This document shows positions 36,808-46,175 of a DNA stretch of 64,000 nt, one piece after another; position 1 is the stretch's first letter; each line of letters opens with the position of its first letter. The DNA comes from Brevibacillus fluminis. Lineage in GTDB: Bacteria > Bacillota > Bacilli > Brevibacillales > Brevibacillaceae. The notes beneath the pieces are model-generated. The model saw only the letters and a program-made list of their open reading frames with translations, did not search any database and was not told the origin of the DNA. The DNA lies in assembly GCF_003710825.1 (NCBI RefSeq), contig NZ_RHHQ01000004.1, positions 1 to 64,000 of the forward strand. The letters are read 5' to 3'. Made by a program: the position numbers and the translations under genes.

Positions 36808-38142
36808 TTATGCGGATAGCTCCATTTCTGGTGGTCTCATTTTGAATCCCTTTGTTATATAAGTTAAATAAATAACACCTACTACAACCCATATACTTCC
36901 CAAAATTTTGGAGTGAATATCTAGGCTTAGTAGCAGCCATATATCTAAAACAGCACCTATTACGGGAAAAATAAGATAAAGAAACGTCCCTTTTATTGTT
37001 CTCTGCCGTTTTCGGATAAAGTAGTGACCAATAACTGAAAGATTAACAAATGTAAATGCAAGAAACGCCCCAAAGTTAATGAACGAAGCGACGAGTGTCA
37101 AACTCACCACCAATGCTAATAAGGAGATCAGACTAATGACAAGAATATTGTTAACTGGGGTTTGAAACTTGGAATGTAGACTTCCAAAATACTTTTTCGG
37201 CAATTGCCCATCTCTGCCCATAGCGTATAGAACACGAGCCGCACTCGCTTGAGATGCCATCGCTGATCCAAAAATACCAAATGCAGTACCTACAAGAAAG
37301 AACGTATCGACAAACTTCCCACTAACTAACAGGATGATTTCATGTGAGGCTGAATCTGGATTTTCAAAAGACATATAATCGGGCCAAACATTATGTGCAA
37401 TATAAGAAACGGTCGTAAAAATTAAGCCGCCCACTATCGTAATGATGAACACCGCCCGTGGAATATTCCTTTCTGGTTGAATCGTTTCCTCCGAAAAGGT
37501 CGTAACCGAATCAAAACCAAGAAAGGAAAAACAAAGTAAAGCTGCTCCAGCGATAATAAAAGAGAATGATTCTTGCGGGTTGTAAAAAGGAAGGCTTGTT
37601 AACAGTTGTCCTGTTCCTTCCCCATGCAAAATGGCTTGGATGGCCAAAACACAGAAAAGGATAATGAACGCTACCCCAAAAATAGTGATAAAAATATTTG
37701 CTTTATTTGCTAATTTCACTCCTCTGATATTGACGATGGTTACCAAAATTAACATCGATAAAATCCATACAGAACTAGGAATGTTCGGAAAGGCTGCATG
37801 ATAAAATATGCCGAATAGTAAATAGTTTACTAGCGGAATAAGCAGATAATCCATTAAGAGTGACCATCCTACCAAAAAACCTACATGGGGATTAATTGCC
37901 TTTTGGGTATAGGTGTATGCAGATCCTGCTATTGGAAAGACTTTCGCCATTTGCCCATAACTGTATGCTGTAAATAGCATAACAATAGTGGCCAGAATAT
38001 AAGAACCAGCTACCATTCCATGTGAAATCTGGGACGCCACCCCATATGTGCTAAAAACCGTTCCCAATGCCATAAAGGAAAATCCAAAAAGTACAACAGG
38101 TAATAGCGTTAATGTTCGCTTCATCTCTCTCGTTTCTGACAT
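36808..38142 (-). CDS. APC-family permease, low-GC copy
   Basis: A 444-residue, roughly 12-helix APC transporter, ATG with GGGGG seven bases upstream. MALGTVFSTYGVASQISHGM and SFLGFDSVTTFSEETIQPERNIPRAVF resemble putrescine importers of the PuuP type, as do the two permeases at 9714 and 12835. It is first of the permease-amidohydrolase pair. Low GC content matches its partner and contrasts with the genes on both sides. Confidence 0.9.
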   Translation of the reverse strand: MSETREMKRTLTLLPVVLFGFSFMALGTVFSTYGVASQISHGMVAGSYILATIVMLFTAYSYGQMAKVFPIAGSAYTYTQKAINPHVGFLVGWSLLMDYLLIPLVNYLLFGIFYHAAFPNIPSSVWILSMLILVTIVNIRGVKLANKANIFITIFGVAFIILFCVLAIQAILHGEGTGQLLTSLPFYNPQESFSFIIAGAALLCFSFLGFDSVTTFSEETIQPERNIPRAVFIITIVGGLIFTTVSYIAHNVWPDYMSFENPDSASHEIILLVSGKFVDTFFLVGTAFGIFGSAMASQASAARVLYAMGRDGQLPKKYFGSLHSKFQTPVNNILVISLISLLALVVSLTLVASFINFGAFLAFTFVNLSVIGHYFIRKRQRTIKGTFLYLIFPVIGAVLDIWLLLSLDIHSKILGSIWVVVGVIYLTYITKGFKMRPPEMELSA

Positions 38143-38183
38143 ATCTAAGCCCCCTTTTTTATATTTGCTGAGAATCTCTACTT

Positions 38184-38197
38184 AATTAACGTTAATT
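38184..38197. promoter_or_regulatory. Palindrome upstream of the low-GC permease operon
   Basis: The perfect 14-bp palindrome AATTAACGTTAATT lies 42 bases before the permease start in AT-rich promoter sequence. It is a candidate operator of an unknown regulator. Confidence 0.35.
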
Positions 38198-38282
38198 GTA
38201 AATATTATGCTATATAGTTAATCTGCTGTATATTATCCAAAAGGATAATTTACCGTGAGATTCGCGATCAGAAAAAATAAAG

Positions 38283-38342
38283 ACCCACAGTTTTCGCGGA
38301 TTGCCGATTTCTTACCTCAGCAATCTGCAACAGTGGGTTTTC
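38283..38342. terminator. Long terminator-like hairpin
   Basis: CCCACAGTT/AACAGTGGG outer and GGATTGC/GCAATCT inner arms are followed by TTTT on the plus strand. It has no intact gene on either side, so it may belong to a lost gene. Confidence 0.55.
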
Positions 38343-38381
38343 ACGTGATTCTTTGATTTACGTAACGTAATAGCACAATTC

Positions 38382-38595
38382 TGTTGAAACGGGAGAAACC
38401 CCTAACCGAAAAAAAGTGGTCGACTATACGCAGCAATGGCAAAAGCCGTTTACCGACCAGCAGGTGCGCCGCCGTTTGGATATGCTGGAAAAACGAGGCT
38501 ACATCGTAAAAAGTCGCGGACGCTTTGGAACCAAATTGACACAGGCAGGCCTACAATTATTACAAGATACAGAGAAGAACAAAAAAAAAGAGTAA
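38382..38595 (+). pseudogene. Fragment of a winged-helix-type protein
   Basis: About 62 codons are open behind a TAG and end at TAA 38593-38595: YTQQWQKPFTDQQVRRRLDM, EKRGYIVKSRGRFGTKLTQA, then GLQLLQDTEKN. The pattern helix-DQQVRRRLDMLEKRGYI-basic wing is that of a C-terminal DNA-binding domain, but no start codon with ribosome site exists and the N-terminal part is absent. The parent gene is not identified. Confidence 0.5.
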
Positions 38596-38645
38596 GGAGA
38601 CTACTCCCTACCCATAACGGTTATCAAATTTTCGCTGAACTCAGG

Positions 38646-39845
38646 TTATGTGTAATTTTCGGTGATGAGTTCCCCTATTTTTTGAATGCCCTCAACCATC
38701 CGCTCCGGTTCTTCATAGCTGAATGAAAGCCGCAAATAGTACTTACCTTCACTGGGGGTTAAGAAAAAGTATTTTCCCGGGATAAAAGACACACCCTCAC
38801 TCAGCGATTTCTCCAGTAGCAGCGAAGTATCGACGTTGGGGACATGCAACCAGACAAAGTAACCGCCGCCCGGTATCGTCCACTTAACATATTCTGGCAT
38901 GGATTGTTCAAGCGCAGCTACGAGTACATCGCGTCTAGAACGATAAGCATTGCGTAGCTGCGTGATGTGCTGCTCAAGATCGGTGTGTTGCAAGTAGGTT
39001 CCAATCGTCGCTTGCGCAAAAGGATGATCTAAATCCTTTTTAAACCAATTACAGGCGGAGACCAGTTTTTCAGCACCGGCAATCCAGCCAATGCGCATTC
39101 CAGGTGCTACCACTTTCGAGAGGGACCCAACGTGCAAAACGCGTTGTTCTGGGTCGGTAACTTTGAGCGGAATGGGTTTTTCGGAAAAAGACAGCTCTCC
39201 ATATGCGTCGTCCTCCACGATCAGAAAGTCAAACGTTGAGGCAAGCTGCAGCAAACGATGCCGACGTTCAGGATTCATCGTAACTCCTGACGGATTGTGA
39301 AAGGATGGGATGGTGTACATGAATCGCGGCATCGGTAATTGTTCTTGCTTTCTTTTGAGAAGCAGCGTCTCTAAAACGTCGACCTTTAGCCCGTGTTCGT
39401 CTATCGGCACACTGATTACTTGTTTTGTGTAGTTTTTAAAGGTTTCCAGCGCCTCCATGTAGGTTGGCGCCTCCATAAACACCACAGCTGTTTGATCGAG
39501 AAGTGTTCTGGCGATCAAGTCGAGGGCTTGACTGCTGCCGGAAGTAACAAGGAGCTCAGCATCCTTCACCACGATCCCTCTTTCAGACAATCGACGCTGG
39601 ATCTTCTCTTTTAACAATCCAACTTGAGCGCTTCCGAGATAGTGGAGAGGCAAATCATGCTCGTTGTCTATCAGCGTGTTTACAGCAGATTTGATTTCAT
39701 CGTAGGGAACAAGTGAAGAAGCAGGGTATCCCCTATGTAATCGTATGCAATCGGTGGGGATTTTTGGAATCCAAGCCCCCGGAGGGTCATTCGAAAGAGC
39801 GTTTTTTATGCTTGTTGGAAAGAAGTGATTGTAGCTCACGTTCAT
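38646..39845 (-). CDS. PLP-dependent aminotransferase (class I/II, LysN/MocR-like)
   Basis: A 399-residue fold-type I enzyme, ATG after AAGGAGC. Cofactor residues are TSGSSQALDLIARTL (phosphate site), YTIPSFHNPSG (Asn), EDDAYGEL (Asp/Tyr) and the Schiff-base Lys244 in GSLSKVVAPGMRIGW. It resembles 2-aminoadipate/branched-chain-type aminotransferases related to MocR regulators but has no DNA-binding domain. It could deaminate amino acids released by the hydrolases of this region, but context is only suggestive. Confidence 0.9.
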   Translation of the reverse strand: MNVSYNHFFPTSIKNALSNDPPGAWIPKIPTDCIRLHRGYPASSLVPYDEIKSAVNTLIDNEHDLPLHYLGSAQVGLLKEKIQRRLSERGIVVKDAELLVTSGSSQALDLIARTLLDQTAVVFMEAPTYMEALETFKNYTKQVISVPIDEHGLKVDVLETLLLKRKQEQLPMPRFMYTIPSFHNPSGVTMNPERRHRLLQLASTFDFLIVEDDAYGELSFSEKPIPLKVTDPEQRVLHVGSLSKVVAPGMRIGWIAGAEKLVSACNWFKKDLDHPFAQATIGTYLQHTDLEQHITQLRNAYRSRRDVLVAALEQSMPEYVKWTIPGGGYFVWLHVPNVDTSLLLEKSLSEGVSFIPGKYFFLTPSEGKYYLRLSFSYEEPERMVEGIQKIGELITENYT

Positions 39846-40165
39846 CTGCTCCTTTTTTATAATATAGTAGCTTATTAACCGCTGCTATTTTTCAACTTCC
39901 ACTCACCGTTTGCGCTACGAATATTTGTTTTTAGTAGTTTGTATGTGCTAACGATTTTATTTGTACCTACTTTGCTATCTTAATCCCACAAAATGAAAAA
40001 GACTATATAAAATCTCTAAGCTTCTTATTGGGTCCTGCGTTCACAGTGAAAACCACCTCGACAACCTTCCCCGCTTTCATTATTACGCCTCCTTATGGCA
40101 CAGTAGTGCGACATCAATTGGGGCGCAAAATAGGCGGAGTTCTGCTTGACATTCAATTCATCTAC
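39846..40165. other. Intergenic region upstream of the aminotransferase gene
   Basis: About 320 bases, promoter-type and AT-rich. A short plus-strand open frame (40028-40264) has no features and runs into the chemoreceptor terminator. No gene is supported. Confidence 0.4.
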
Positions 40166-40208
40166 AAAAACATCCCATCCCGCTTTAAAAGGGGAAATGG
40201 GATGTTTT
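40166..40208 (-). terminator. Terminator of the chemoreceptor gene
   Basis: AACATCCCAT pairs with ATGGGATGTT, with T-runs outside, just behind the stop codon at 40215. Confidence 0.88.
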
Positions 40209-40214
40209 GTGAAA

Positions 40215-41909
40215 CTACACTTGAAATTTACCTATTAATTTTTGAAGATTCTCCGCCATACTAGACAAAGATGAGGCAGAAGAAGCGATTTCTTCTACAG
40301 TGGCTAGTTGCTCTTCCGCAGCGGCCGAAACATTTTGTGACTCTACCACAACTGTCTTGGACTCTGCTGACAGCTCCTCAACCGTATGTACAACTTGTTC
40401 CGTGTTAGCAGCAATTTGTTGGCAAGCAACCGTTATTCCTTGTATTTGATTCGAAACCTCATCAATGTTAGTACGAATCTCTTCAAATAAATTTCCTGCA
40501 TTATGAACAACGCGAATGCCTTCATCGACTTCTTTGATCCCCATATCCATCGTCTCAACGACATGATGGGTGTGTTCGGATATGGTTCTAACTAATTGTG
40601 TAATTTGATCAGCTTGCTGAGATGATTGCTCTGCTAGCTTCCTTACTTCATCGGCAACAACTGAAAATCCGCGTCCTTGTTCCCCCGCTCTCGCCGCTTC
40701 AATCGCAGCATTTAATGCTAACAGATTGGTTTGGTTTGCGATATCCGCGATTACATCCACAATATGTTCAATCTGCTTAGACTGCTCATTCATTGTCGAT
40801 ACAGCTTCAGCCAGCTGCTTCATGGTATCGTGGATCGAATCCATCTGCTTAGTTGTTACTTGTATAGCTTGATTACCTTCTAACGCTATCTCGGAGGTTT
40901 GGGTAGCAAGGGAAGTCGTTGTTTGCGTACTCGACGCAATTTGTTGAACTCCTGACGACATTTCATTGATTGCTTTCACACCCTCAGTTACATTGTGTGC
41001 TTGTTTTTCTGCTCGGGTTGCAACTTCTTGAATGGTAGTCGTAATCGTTTCCGTAGCCAGACTCGATTGTTCTGCACTAGCCGTTAACTCTTCCGATGAT
41101 GAAGCCATGTATTCAGAGCTGTTTTGAATTTGTTGTACCAAAGCTTGTAGATTCTCCCGCATTCGATTAAATGATTGTGCGAGACTCCCAATTTCATCTT
41201 TGTTTGTTACCCGAATTTCTTCTACACGTAAGTCACCATGTGAGATTTTTTCCGCCGCTTTTGCCATTGCCACAATCGGCTTAGAAATCATCTGCGAACC
41301 ATAATATCCGATCAATATCGCCATCAAAATAGCAATTCCACTGATGATGGTGATAGATGAAATTGCTTTATTGGATGCGTCTGTATTATATTTGCTCCCT
41401 TCGTTCATTAATTGCTTTTGACCGTGTGAAATTTCATCTGCCATTGGGCCAATTTGTTTCCCCACAGGGAACACTGATGTAAGAAAGAAATCAAGAATCT
41501 CTGTGGAAGGTTTATTACTTTGAACCAATTGAAGCAACTGTTCATATTGTTGTTTAAACTCTTCATTCACTTCTTTTAGTTTTTTTAGTTTTTCTCGATC
41601 CTCCTGCCTTTGGACGAGTGCATGAGTTTCATCAATGATACGGTTTACATTGTCGTTGGATGACCGTAGCTGATCCAAAAATTGTTGATCTTTCGTAAAA
41701 AGAAACCCACGCAAGCCAGCTGTTTCTTTCGCAGCTTCTACTTGAATGTCTTGAGCATTCGATAAAATCACTGCACGTCTTTCAACAAGATCTGTGTCCA
41801 AATCGTCAATCATTTTTAAGTAGTAAAAAGAAATACTACTCGTTATTCCCAATAGGACCGCAATAAGTAAAAATGCTCCCATTAGCTTTTTTTTGACGGA
41901 TAAGCCCAT
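40215..41909 (-). CDS. Methyl-accepting chemotaxis protein
   Basis: A 564-residue transmembrane chemoreceptor, ATG after GGGGG. TM1 lies at about 9-31, the four-helix-bundle sensor (4HB_MCP) at about 32-185, TM2 at about 186-207 and HAMP at about 208-260 ([21 protein letters not shown]). The signalling coiled coil has the invariant hairpin tip [20 protein letters not shown]. It controls CheA activity at the cell pole. The small sensor domain often takes up amino acids or small organic acids, and here it may sense nutrients handled by the surrounding transporters (inference). Confidence 0.94.
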   Translation of the reverse strand: MGLSVKKKLMGAFLLIAVLLGITSSISFYYLKMIDDLDTDLVERRAVILSNAQDIQVEAAKETAGLRGFLFTKDQQFLDQLRSSNDNVNRIIDETHALVQRQEDREKLKKLKEVNEEFKQQYEQLLQLVQSNKPSTEILDFFLTSVFPVGKQIGPMADEISHGQKQLMNEGSKYNTDASNKAISSITIISGIAILMAILIGYYGSQMISKPIVAMAKAAEKISHGDLRVEEIRVTNKDEIGSLAQSFNRMRENLQALVQQIQNSSEYMASSSEELTASAEQSSLATETITTTIQEVATRAEKQAHNVTEGVKAINEMSSGVQQIASSTQTTTSLATQTSEIALEGNQAIQVTTKQMDSIHDTMKQLAEAVSTMNEQSKQIEHIVDVIADIANQTNLLALNAAIEAARAGEQGRGFSVVADEVRKLAEQSSQQADQITQLVRTISEHTHHVVETMDMGIKEVDEGIRVVHNAGNLFEEIRTNIDEVSNQIQGITVACQQIAANTEQVVHTVEELSAESKTVVVESQNVSAAAEEQLATVEEIASSASSLSSMAENLQKLIGKFQV

Positions 41910-42004
41910 GTTTGTTCCCCCTCAGTTATCTCATAACCCATTTCTGTTAGATTTATATATTTTAAAATTTGAATACATGAATTATAGTGAATTCTTGTAG
42001 AAAA

Positions 42005-42023
42005 TTCTAGAAAAATTCTAGAA
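42005..42023. promoter_or_regulatory. Paired TTCTAGAA palindromes upstream of the chemoreceptor gene
   Basis: Two identical 8-bp palindromes TTCTAGAA (42005-42012 and 42016-42023) are spaced 11 bp centre to centre, one helical turn, about 95 bases before the start codon. It is a possible operator. The rest of 41910-42291 holds no supported gene, apart from a weak 41-codon plus-strand frame at 42071-42196. Confidence 0.4.
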
Positions 42024-42284
42024 CCATAAAATAATTTCGCTAGAATGCCTGTCCCCACTACTCCCCACAGCAAATGATTAACCAGCCGCATGCGTTTGAA
42101 GCTCTTCAACACGGAATGTTTTACCAAAGGGGACCGGAAGAGAATGTGAAAATGTATATAATACTTTTTAATGGTGAAGAAGGCAAAATCAGAAAATGAA
42201 ACGCCTTATCGATATAGTAGCAGTCAGGACAAGTCATAGAGTCCTAGACTGTCGCTATACCTGTCCTTTTCGCTCAATCACAAA

Positions 42285-42328
42285 CAAAAAACCAGCAATC
42301 CCGCTCATGATTGAACGGCAACTGCTGG
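42285..42328 (-). terminator. Terminator of the DUF4177 gene
   Basis: CCAGCA (42292-42297) pairs with TGCTGG (42323-42328), followed on the minus strand by TTTTTTG. It overlaps no coding sequence. Confidence 0.75.
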
Positions 42329-42343
42329 CTCTATATTTACTTC

Positions 42344-42538
42344 TTATTTTTTCCGTTTAAACACGCTCACAACTTCACGGGACGATCCATGGGTTTGGTT
42401 TGTATCAAAGCAGGAAACCAGTTCCCAGCCTTCCTCACCCATTTCATTGAGAATTTTGTCAAACTCGGTCTCATCCAGCTTGCCGCCAAAGAATCCTGTC
42501 GTCAAGTATTTTACTGTGCGGTACTCCCACTTATCCAT
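42344..42538 (-). CDS. DUF4177 family small protein
   Basis: A 64-residue protein, ATG after GAGGAG. It has the compact DUF4177 pattern: an N-terminal strand WEYRTVKYL, a helix with LNEMGEEGWELVS, and a last strand VSVFKRKK. Such proteins are short cytoplasmic alpha/beta folds of unknown function. It is monocistronic. Confidence 0.8.
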   Translation of the reverse strand: MDKWEYRTVKYLTTGFFGGKLDETEFDKILNEMGEEGWELVSCFDTNQTHGSSREVVSVFKRKK

Positions 42539-42677
42539 CGTAAACTCCTCACCTTATGCACTCTAATTGTGTTGTTTCGCTTCACAATAGGTTAATACGA
42601 TCTTAACAATGGAAAAGTTACATAAAATTTCTTGGGTTCCCACAGCAAATTTCTTTCGAAAACTTTCGCCTGCGCCC

Positions 42678-44255
42678 CTACCGTCTCAATACCCTACCCG
42701 CCGTCACGCCTGTAAAGATGCCGTCCTGAACGGCAAGCTGCCCATTCACCAGCACGTGTGAGATGCCGACAGGCGTTTGCAGCGGATCGTCATAGGTTGC
42801 ACGATCCGCGATCTTTGAAGGATCGAACACGACGATGTCCGCCCAGTTACCTTCACGAATCAGTCCTCTGTCTTTAAGTCGCATGAATTGTGCAGGTGCA
42901 CTCGTCATTCTCCTCACGGCTTCCCAGATCGGAAATGTGTTCTGTTCGCGCGCATAGCGGCCAGCCACTCGTGGAAAGGAGCCGTACAGCCGAGGATGAG
43001 GTTTACCGCCGAACACCCCATCCGACCCGACCATTTGCAGCGGGTGCGTCATCGCTTGCAAAATGTCTTCCTCGACACCCCAATGAATGACCATGGTTAC
43101 GGCTGCTTTTTCTTCGAGGAGTAAGTCAAGCGCGGCGTCCGCTGGATCAATGCCGCGAAGCTCACCGATTTCTTGCACGTTTTTCCCTTCCAGATGCTTG
43201 TTCGCTTCAGACGCAACCGAGGCGATTACGATGTTGCCCCATCCGTTGTTGCGTACGGTGTTGTCGTACTCGCCATTTGTCAGCATCTCGTGCTTGAGAG
43301 CCGGACGAAGCGTACGATCTTGCAGCCGCGCCAGCATTTCTTCCGTACCACCATCGTGCATCCATGGGGGCAAAATCGCGGAAAATACGGTAGAAGCAGC
43401 AGTGTACGGATATTGGTCAAAGGTGATTTCGATGCCTTCCGCGCGCCCATCGTCCAACAGCTGCAAGGCCCGCTGCCATTTGTCTCTGTTGATGCTACCG
43501 CATACTTTGAAATGCGATACGTGCAGGCGCACCCCAGAGTGGCGAGCAGCATCGATCACTTCTTCAAGCGCTTCTAACGAAAGGTTGCTTTCATTGCGGA
43601 TATGTACGACAAACGAACCATCATATTTGGCGGACGCTTCGCAAATTGCTATCAGCTCGGCTTTGCTCGCAAAAACACAAGGTGGATATTGGATGCCAGA
43701 GGAGACTCCGATCGCCCCTTGCCTCATCCCTTCCTCGACCAGGAGGCGCATTTCTTCGATCTCCTGCTCTGTCGCTTCCCGTCCGTCGAAGCCCATTGCA
43801 ATCGTACGGATATTGCCATGCGGCACAAGATAAGCCGCATTCCCGGCGAGCTTAGCCTGCTCGAGAAACCGCAAATAATCGTCAACCGACTCCCAAGGCC
43901 AGTCGCCGAAATCACCGTTCAAGCCTTTCAACTGCTTTTGCCACAATGGTTTGGTCGCCTCGGTAACAGGCGCCACTGAGATGCCGTCTTGCCCAAACAG
44001 CTCGGTGGTGACACCTTGCAGCACTTTGATGTGATGAACATCCGGCCTGGTACACCATAAATCAGAGTGGACATGCGGATCGATAAACCCCGGAGAGACA
44101 ACCTTTCCCGCCGCATCAATCGTGAGCGCAGCTGCGCTCCCCTGCAGCTTTCCTACTTTTTTGATTTTTCCGTCTTTTACAGCCACATCCAGCTTTGTCC
44201 ACGGATTGCCCGTTCCATCGCACAGCAAGCCGTTTTGGATCAACACATCGTACAT
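42678..44255 (-). CDS. N-acyl-D-amino-acid deacylase / D-aminoacylase
   Basis: A 525-residue enzyme from the ATG at 44255 after AGGAGGC. It is an amidohydrolase of the D-aminoacylase branch: MYDVLIQNGLLCDGTGNPW start, GFIDPHVHSDL (His61, His63), LHVSHFKVCGS, and VGSDGVFGGKPHPRLYGSFPR with the metal Asp, all typical of DAA/dihydroorotase-like N-acyl-D-amino-acid hydrolases. It releases the amino acid from N-acyl-D-amino acids in the cytoplasm. It fits with the C45 acylases and peptide transporters as part of a D-/N-acyl-peptide degradation route (inference). Confidence 0.9.
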   Translation of the reverse strand: MYDVLIQNGLLCDGTGNPWTKLDVAVKDGKIKKVGKLQGSAAALTIDAAGKVVSPGFIDPHVHSDLWCTRPDVHHIKVLQGVTTELFGQDGISVAPVTEATKPLWQKQLKGLNGDFGDWPWESVDDYLRFLEQAKLAGNAAYLVPHGNIRTIAMGFDGREATEQEIEEMRLLVEEGMRQGAIGVSSGIQYPPCVFASKAELIAICEASAKYDGSFVVHIRNESNLSLEALEEVIDAARHSGVRLHVSHFKVCGSINRDKWQRALQLLDDGRAEGIEITFDQYPYTAASTVFSAILPPWMHDGGTEEMLARLQDRTLRPALKHEMLTNGEYDNTVRNNGWGNIVIASVASEANKHLEGKNVQEIGELRGIDPADAALDLLLEEKAAVTMVIHWGVEEDILQAMTHPLQMVGSDGVFGGKPHPRLYGSFPRVAGRYAREQNTFPIWEAVRRMTSAPAQFMRLKDRGLIREGNWADIVVFDPSKIADRATYDDPLQTPVGISHVLVNGQLAVQDGIFTGVTAGRVLRR

Positions 44256-44328
44256 GTGCCTGCCTCCTCTCTTTTCTACGATAACTATACAGAATTTTGA
44301 CAAAAGAAAAAAGAGTGAGGCAATACGC

Positions 44329-45066
44329 TTAAGGAGCCATTGTCAGTTGGACAACCTTTGCAGCATCATCCCACCGTATATCAAGTCCCAGTGCACGGGC
44401 CAATTCGCGTGACCACGCATACGCTTTGGCATCCAGCAAAAATGTCGACAGCAGCTCCGTTCCATTTATACCCGCAAGTCTGATCACATTGTTCCACTCG
44501 ACTTGTGCCCCTTTGCCAACCGCTTCGGCAAGGGCTCTCACTGGCAAAAACGATTTGCCTTCAACAATCCCGCCGATGAACGGCAAAAGCATGCCATCGT
44601 ACGATATCCCGCATGCATGTGCCGGATCTTTCAGTTCGGTGGTAAAGTACTGGTCCATATATAGGACAGGATCTGTATGCAGTCCATACCCAAACGACGG
44701 TCCATCTCGGCGAACCTCATAATGCAAATGCTGCCCCGTGGCTTGACCGGTCATTCCCTCCCGTCCGACAACACTACCCGCAAGCACCTGGTCGCCGACT
44801 TTTACCCGATAATCCGTCAGATGAGCATACATGTGGAGATAATCATGGCGATCGCGCAAGATAACGGTGTTGCCATAACCGCCGACACCGGTGCCCGTTT
44901 GCCCATAAGACGCGAAGACAACCACCCCTTGGGCGAAAGCCGCGATATCCGCATAAGAAGGTTTGACCAGATCAATGCCGGTATGAAACGTTGTTTGGTT
45001 CGTTGCGGGATTTACCTGCGTTCCGTATGTTTGTGATGCACGGTACTCCCTCATGGCAGGAATCAT
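44329..45066 (-). CDS. M23 metallopeptidase with a stalk domain
   Basis: About 245 residues from the ATG at 45066 (AAGGGG ten bases upstream); an ATG at 45096 has no ribosome site. Residues about 25-125 form an M23 endopeptidase with zinc ligands in HTGIDLVKP and HLHYEV. Residues about 150-240 resemble the copper-amine-oxidase N-terminal stalk (EGKSFLPVRALAEAVGKGAQVEWNN, ALGLDIRWDDAAKVV). No signal peptide is seen, so export would need a holin or another path, as for phage or sporulation endolysins. It probably cuts peptidoglycan cross-bridges. Confidence 0.8.
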   Translation of the reverse strand: MIPAMREYRASQTYGTQVNPATNQTTFHTGIDLVKPSYADIAAFAQGVVVFASYGQTGTGVGGYGNTVILRDRHDYLHMYAHLTDYRVKVGDQVLAGSVVGREGMTGQATGQHLHYEVRRDGPSFGYGLHTDPVLYMDQYFTTELKDPAHACGISYDGMLLPFIGGIVEGKSFLPVRALAEAVGKGAQVEWNNVIRLAGINGTELLSTFLLDAKAYAWSRELARALGLDIRWDDAAKVVQLTMAP

Positions 45067-45192
45067 CTTCTGTCTTCCCCTTTTATCCCCTGGCATCCGT
45101 TTCTTTCACTTTTATATGCATGCTTCCTAGGGTAGAAGACGGTACATGCGACTATTTTCGCTGGTTGGGCTTATCCCGCACATTACGCTTCA

Positions 45193-45253
45193 AGCAAAAA
45201 AGCCAGTTAGGGCGATGAACAGCTTGTTTGCCGTCTCTCGCCAGTGCTGGCTT
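45193..45253 (-). terminator. Terminator of the nitrilase-type gene
   Basis: AAAGCCAG pairs with CTGGCTTT across about 39 bases with inner pairing; TTTTTTGC follows on the minus strand. Confidence 0.7.
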
Positions 45254-45312
45254 TCATCTTTGCTTATATAGAATGTGGATGGACCGCTCTGTTCAAGTGG
45301 CTGGAATGGTTG

Positions 45313-46068
45313 TCAAAACAAGTCTGGTTGAAATCGTTTCGCCAGCAGCCCATGTGCCTGCTCGGGATCAATATCCCAAACCAACAGCCCTTCGGTATTG
45401 TCAGGCATGGAGGCTAAGCGCTCGCCGGTCGGCGAAATGAGTGTGGTCGTGCAACCCTGGTTTTCCAACGCATAATTGACGCTGGCAAAATAAATCGTAT
45501 TCTCCATGCTCCGGCAAACCATCGCCGCCCTGTAAAACTCGGGGTTTTTTACCTGTCCGGTAAATTGAGGATGGAAAACGATGCGAGCGCCTTGTTGCGC
45601 TGCCCATCGTACCGTTTCCGGATAGCGCCAACCTTCATGGCAGATCGTGATGCCGATAGGCACGCCCTTCACCTGGAACAACTGCCGGTTCGTGCCCGGC
45701 ACGTAACCGAATTGGTCTTCATCGGGATCAATCTGATTTTTCGTCTGATACCCCTGAATCTCTCCTTGCTCCGAGATGAAAAACGCCACGATATGCAGTC
45801 CTGTTTCATCCTCCCATTCGGCTGGCAGGATGACCGCGATGCTGGATTGTTCGGCAACCGCACGAATCTCATGAACAGCTGCACGCTGTGCCTCGTGGTC
45901 ATACGCTTCCACTGCATAACCGACACCGCGTAAACCGGGCAGAATCGATTCGGGAAAACAAATCACATCGCACTGCTGCTGTTTCGCTTCCACAATTGCC
46001 CGCTTCACAATCTCAAATCCTTCTGCCAATGACTGGGGAAACCTTGTTTGGGCTAAACCTATTCTCAC
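45313..46068 (-). CDS. Carbon-nitrogen hydrolase (nitrilase superfamily)
   Basis: A 251-residue protein from the GTG at 46068 (AAAGGG upstream). The Glu-Lys-Cys catalytic triad is complete: Glu40 (CFPESILPG), Lys110 (YQTKNQ) and Cys143 (ITICHEGWRYPE). Such enzymes hydrolyse non-peptide amides, N-carbamoyl amino acids or omega-amides, not usually nitriles in this subgroup. It lies 107 bases behind the TetR gene on the same strand and in the midst of other amide hydrolases, so a role in the same catabolic theme is plausible. Confidence 0.88.
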   Translation of the reverse strand: MRIGLAQTRFPQSLAEGFEIVKRAIVEAKQQQCDVICFPESILPGLRGVGYAVEAYDHEAQRAAVHEIRAVAEQSSIAVILPAEWEDETGLHIVAFFISEQGEIQGYQTKNQIDPDEDQFGYVPGTNRQLFQVKGVPIGITICHEGWRYPETVRWAAQQGARIVFHPQFTGQVKNPEFYRAAMVCRSMENTIYFASVNYALENQGCTTTLISPTGERLASMPDNTEGLLVWDIDPEQAHGLLAKRFQPDLF

Positions 46069-46175
46069 GTCGCCATCCCTTTCTTCTGTGTGCTGCGAAA
46101 TCACCTCTCATTCATTCTTTTTATCGGCAAAAATTCCTTCTGCCCGCATAATCCTTAAAAATGTCTTTTTTTGCT

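Noticed and set aside
41882..42127. Minus-strand 81-codon frame upstream of the chemoreceptor
   Set aside because: It crosses the chemoreceptor promoter, ribosome site and start, and has no features of a real protein.
42071..42196. Plus-strand 41-codon frame with plausible amino acid composition
   Set aside because: There is no ribosome site or family; it could be a gene fragment but cannot be supported.
43087..43833. Long plus-strand frame of 248 codons
   Set aside because: It is antisense to the D-aminoacylase-like gene, whose metal-site motifs confirm the minus strand.
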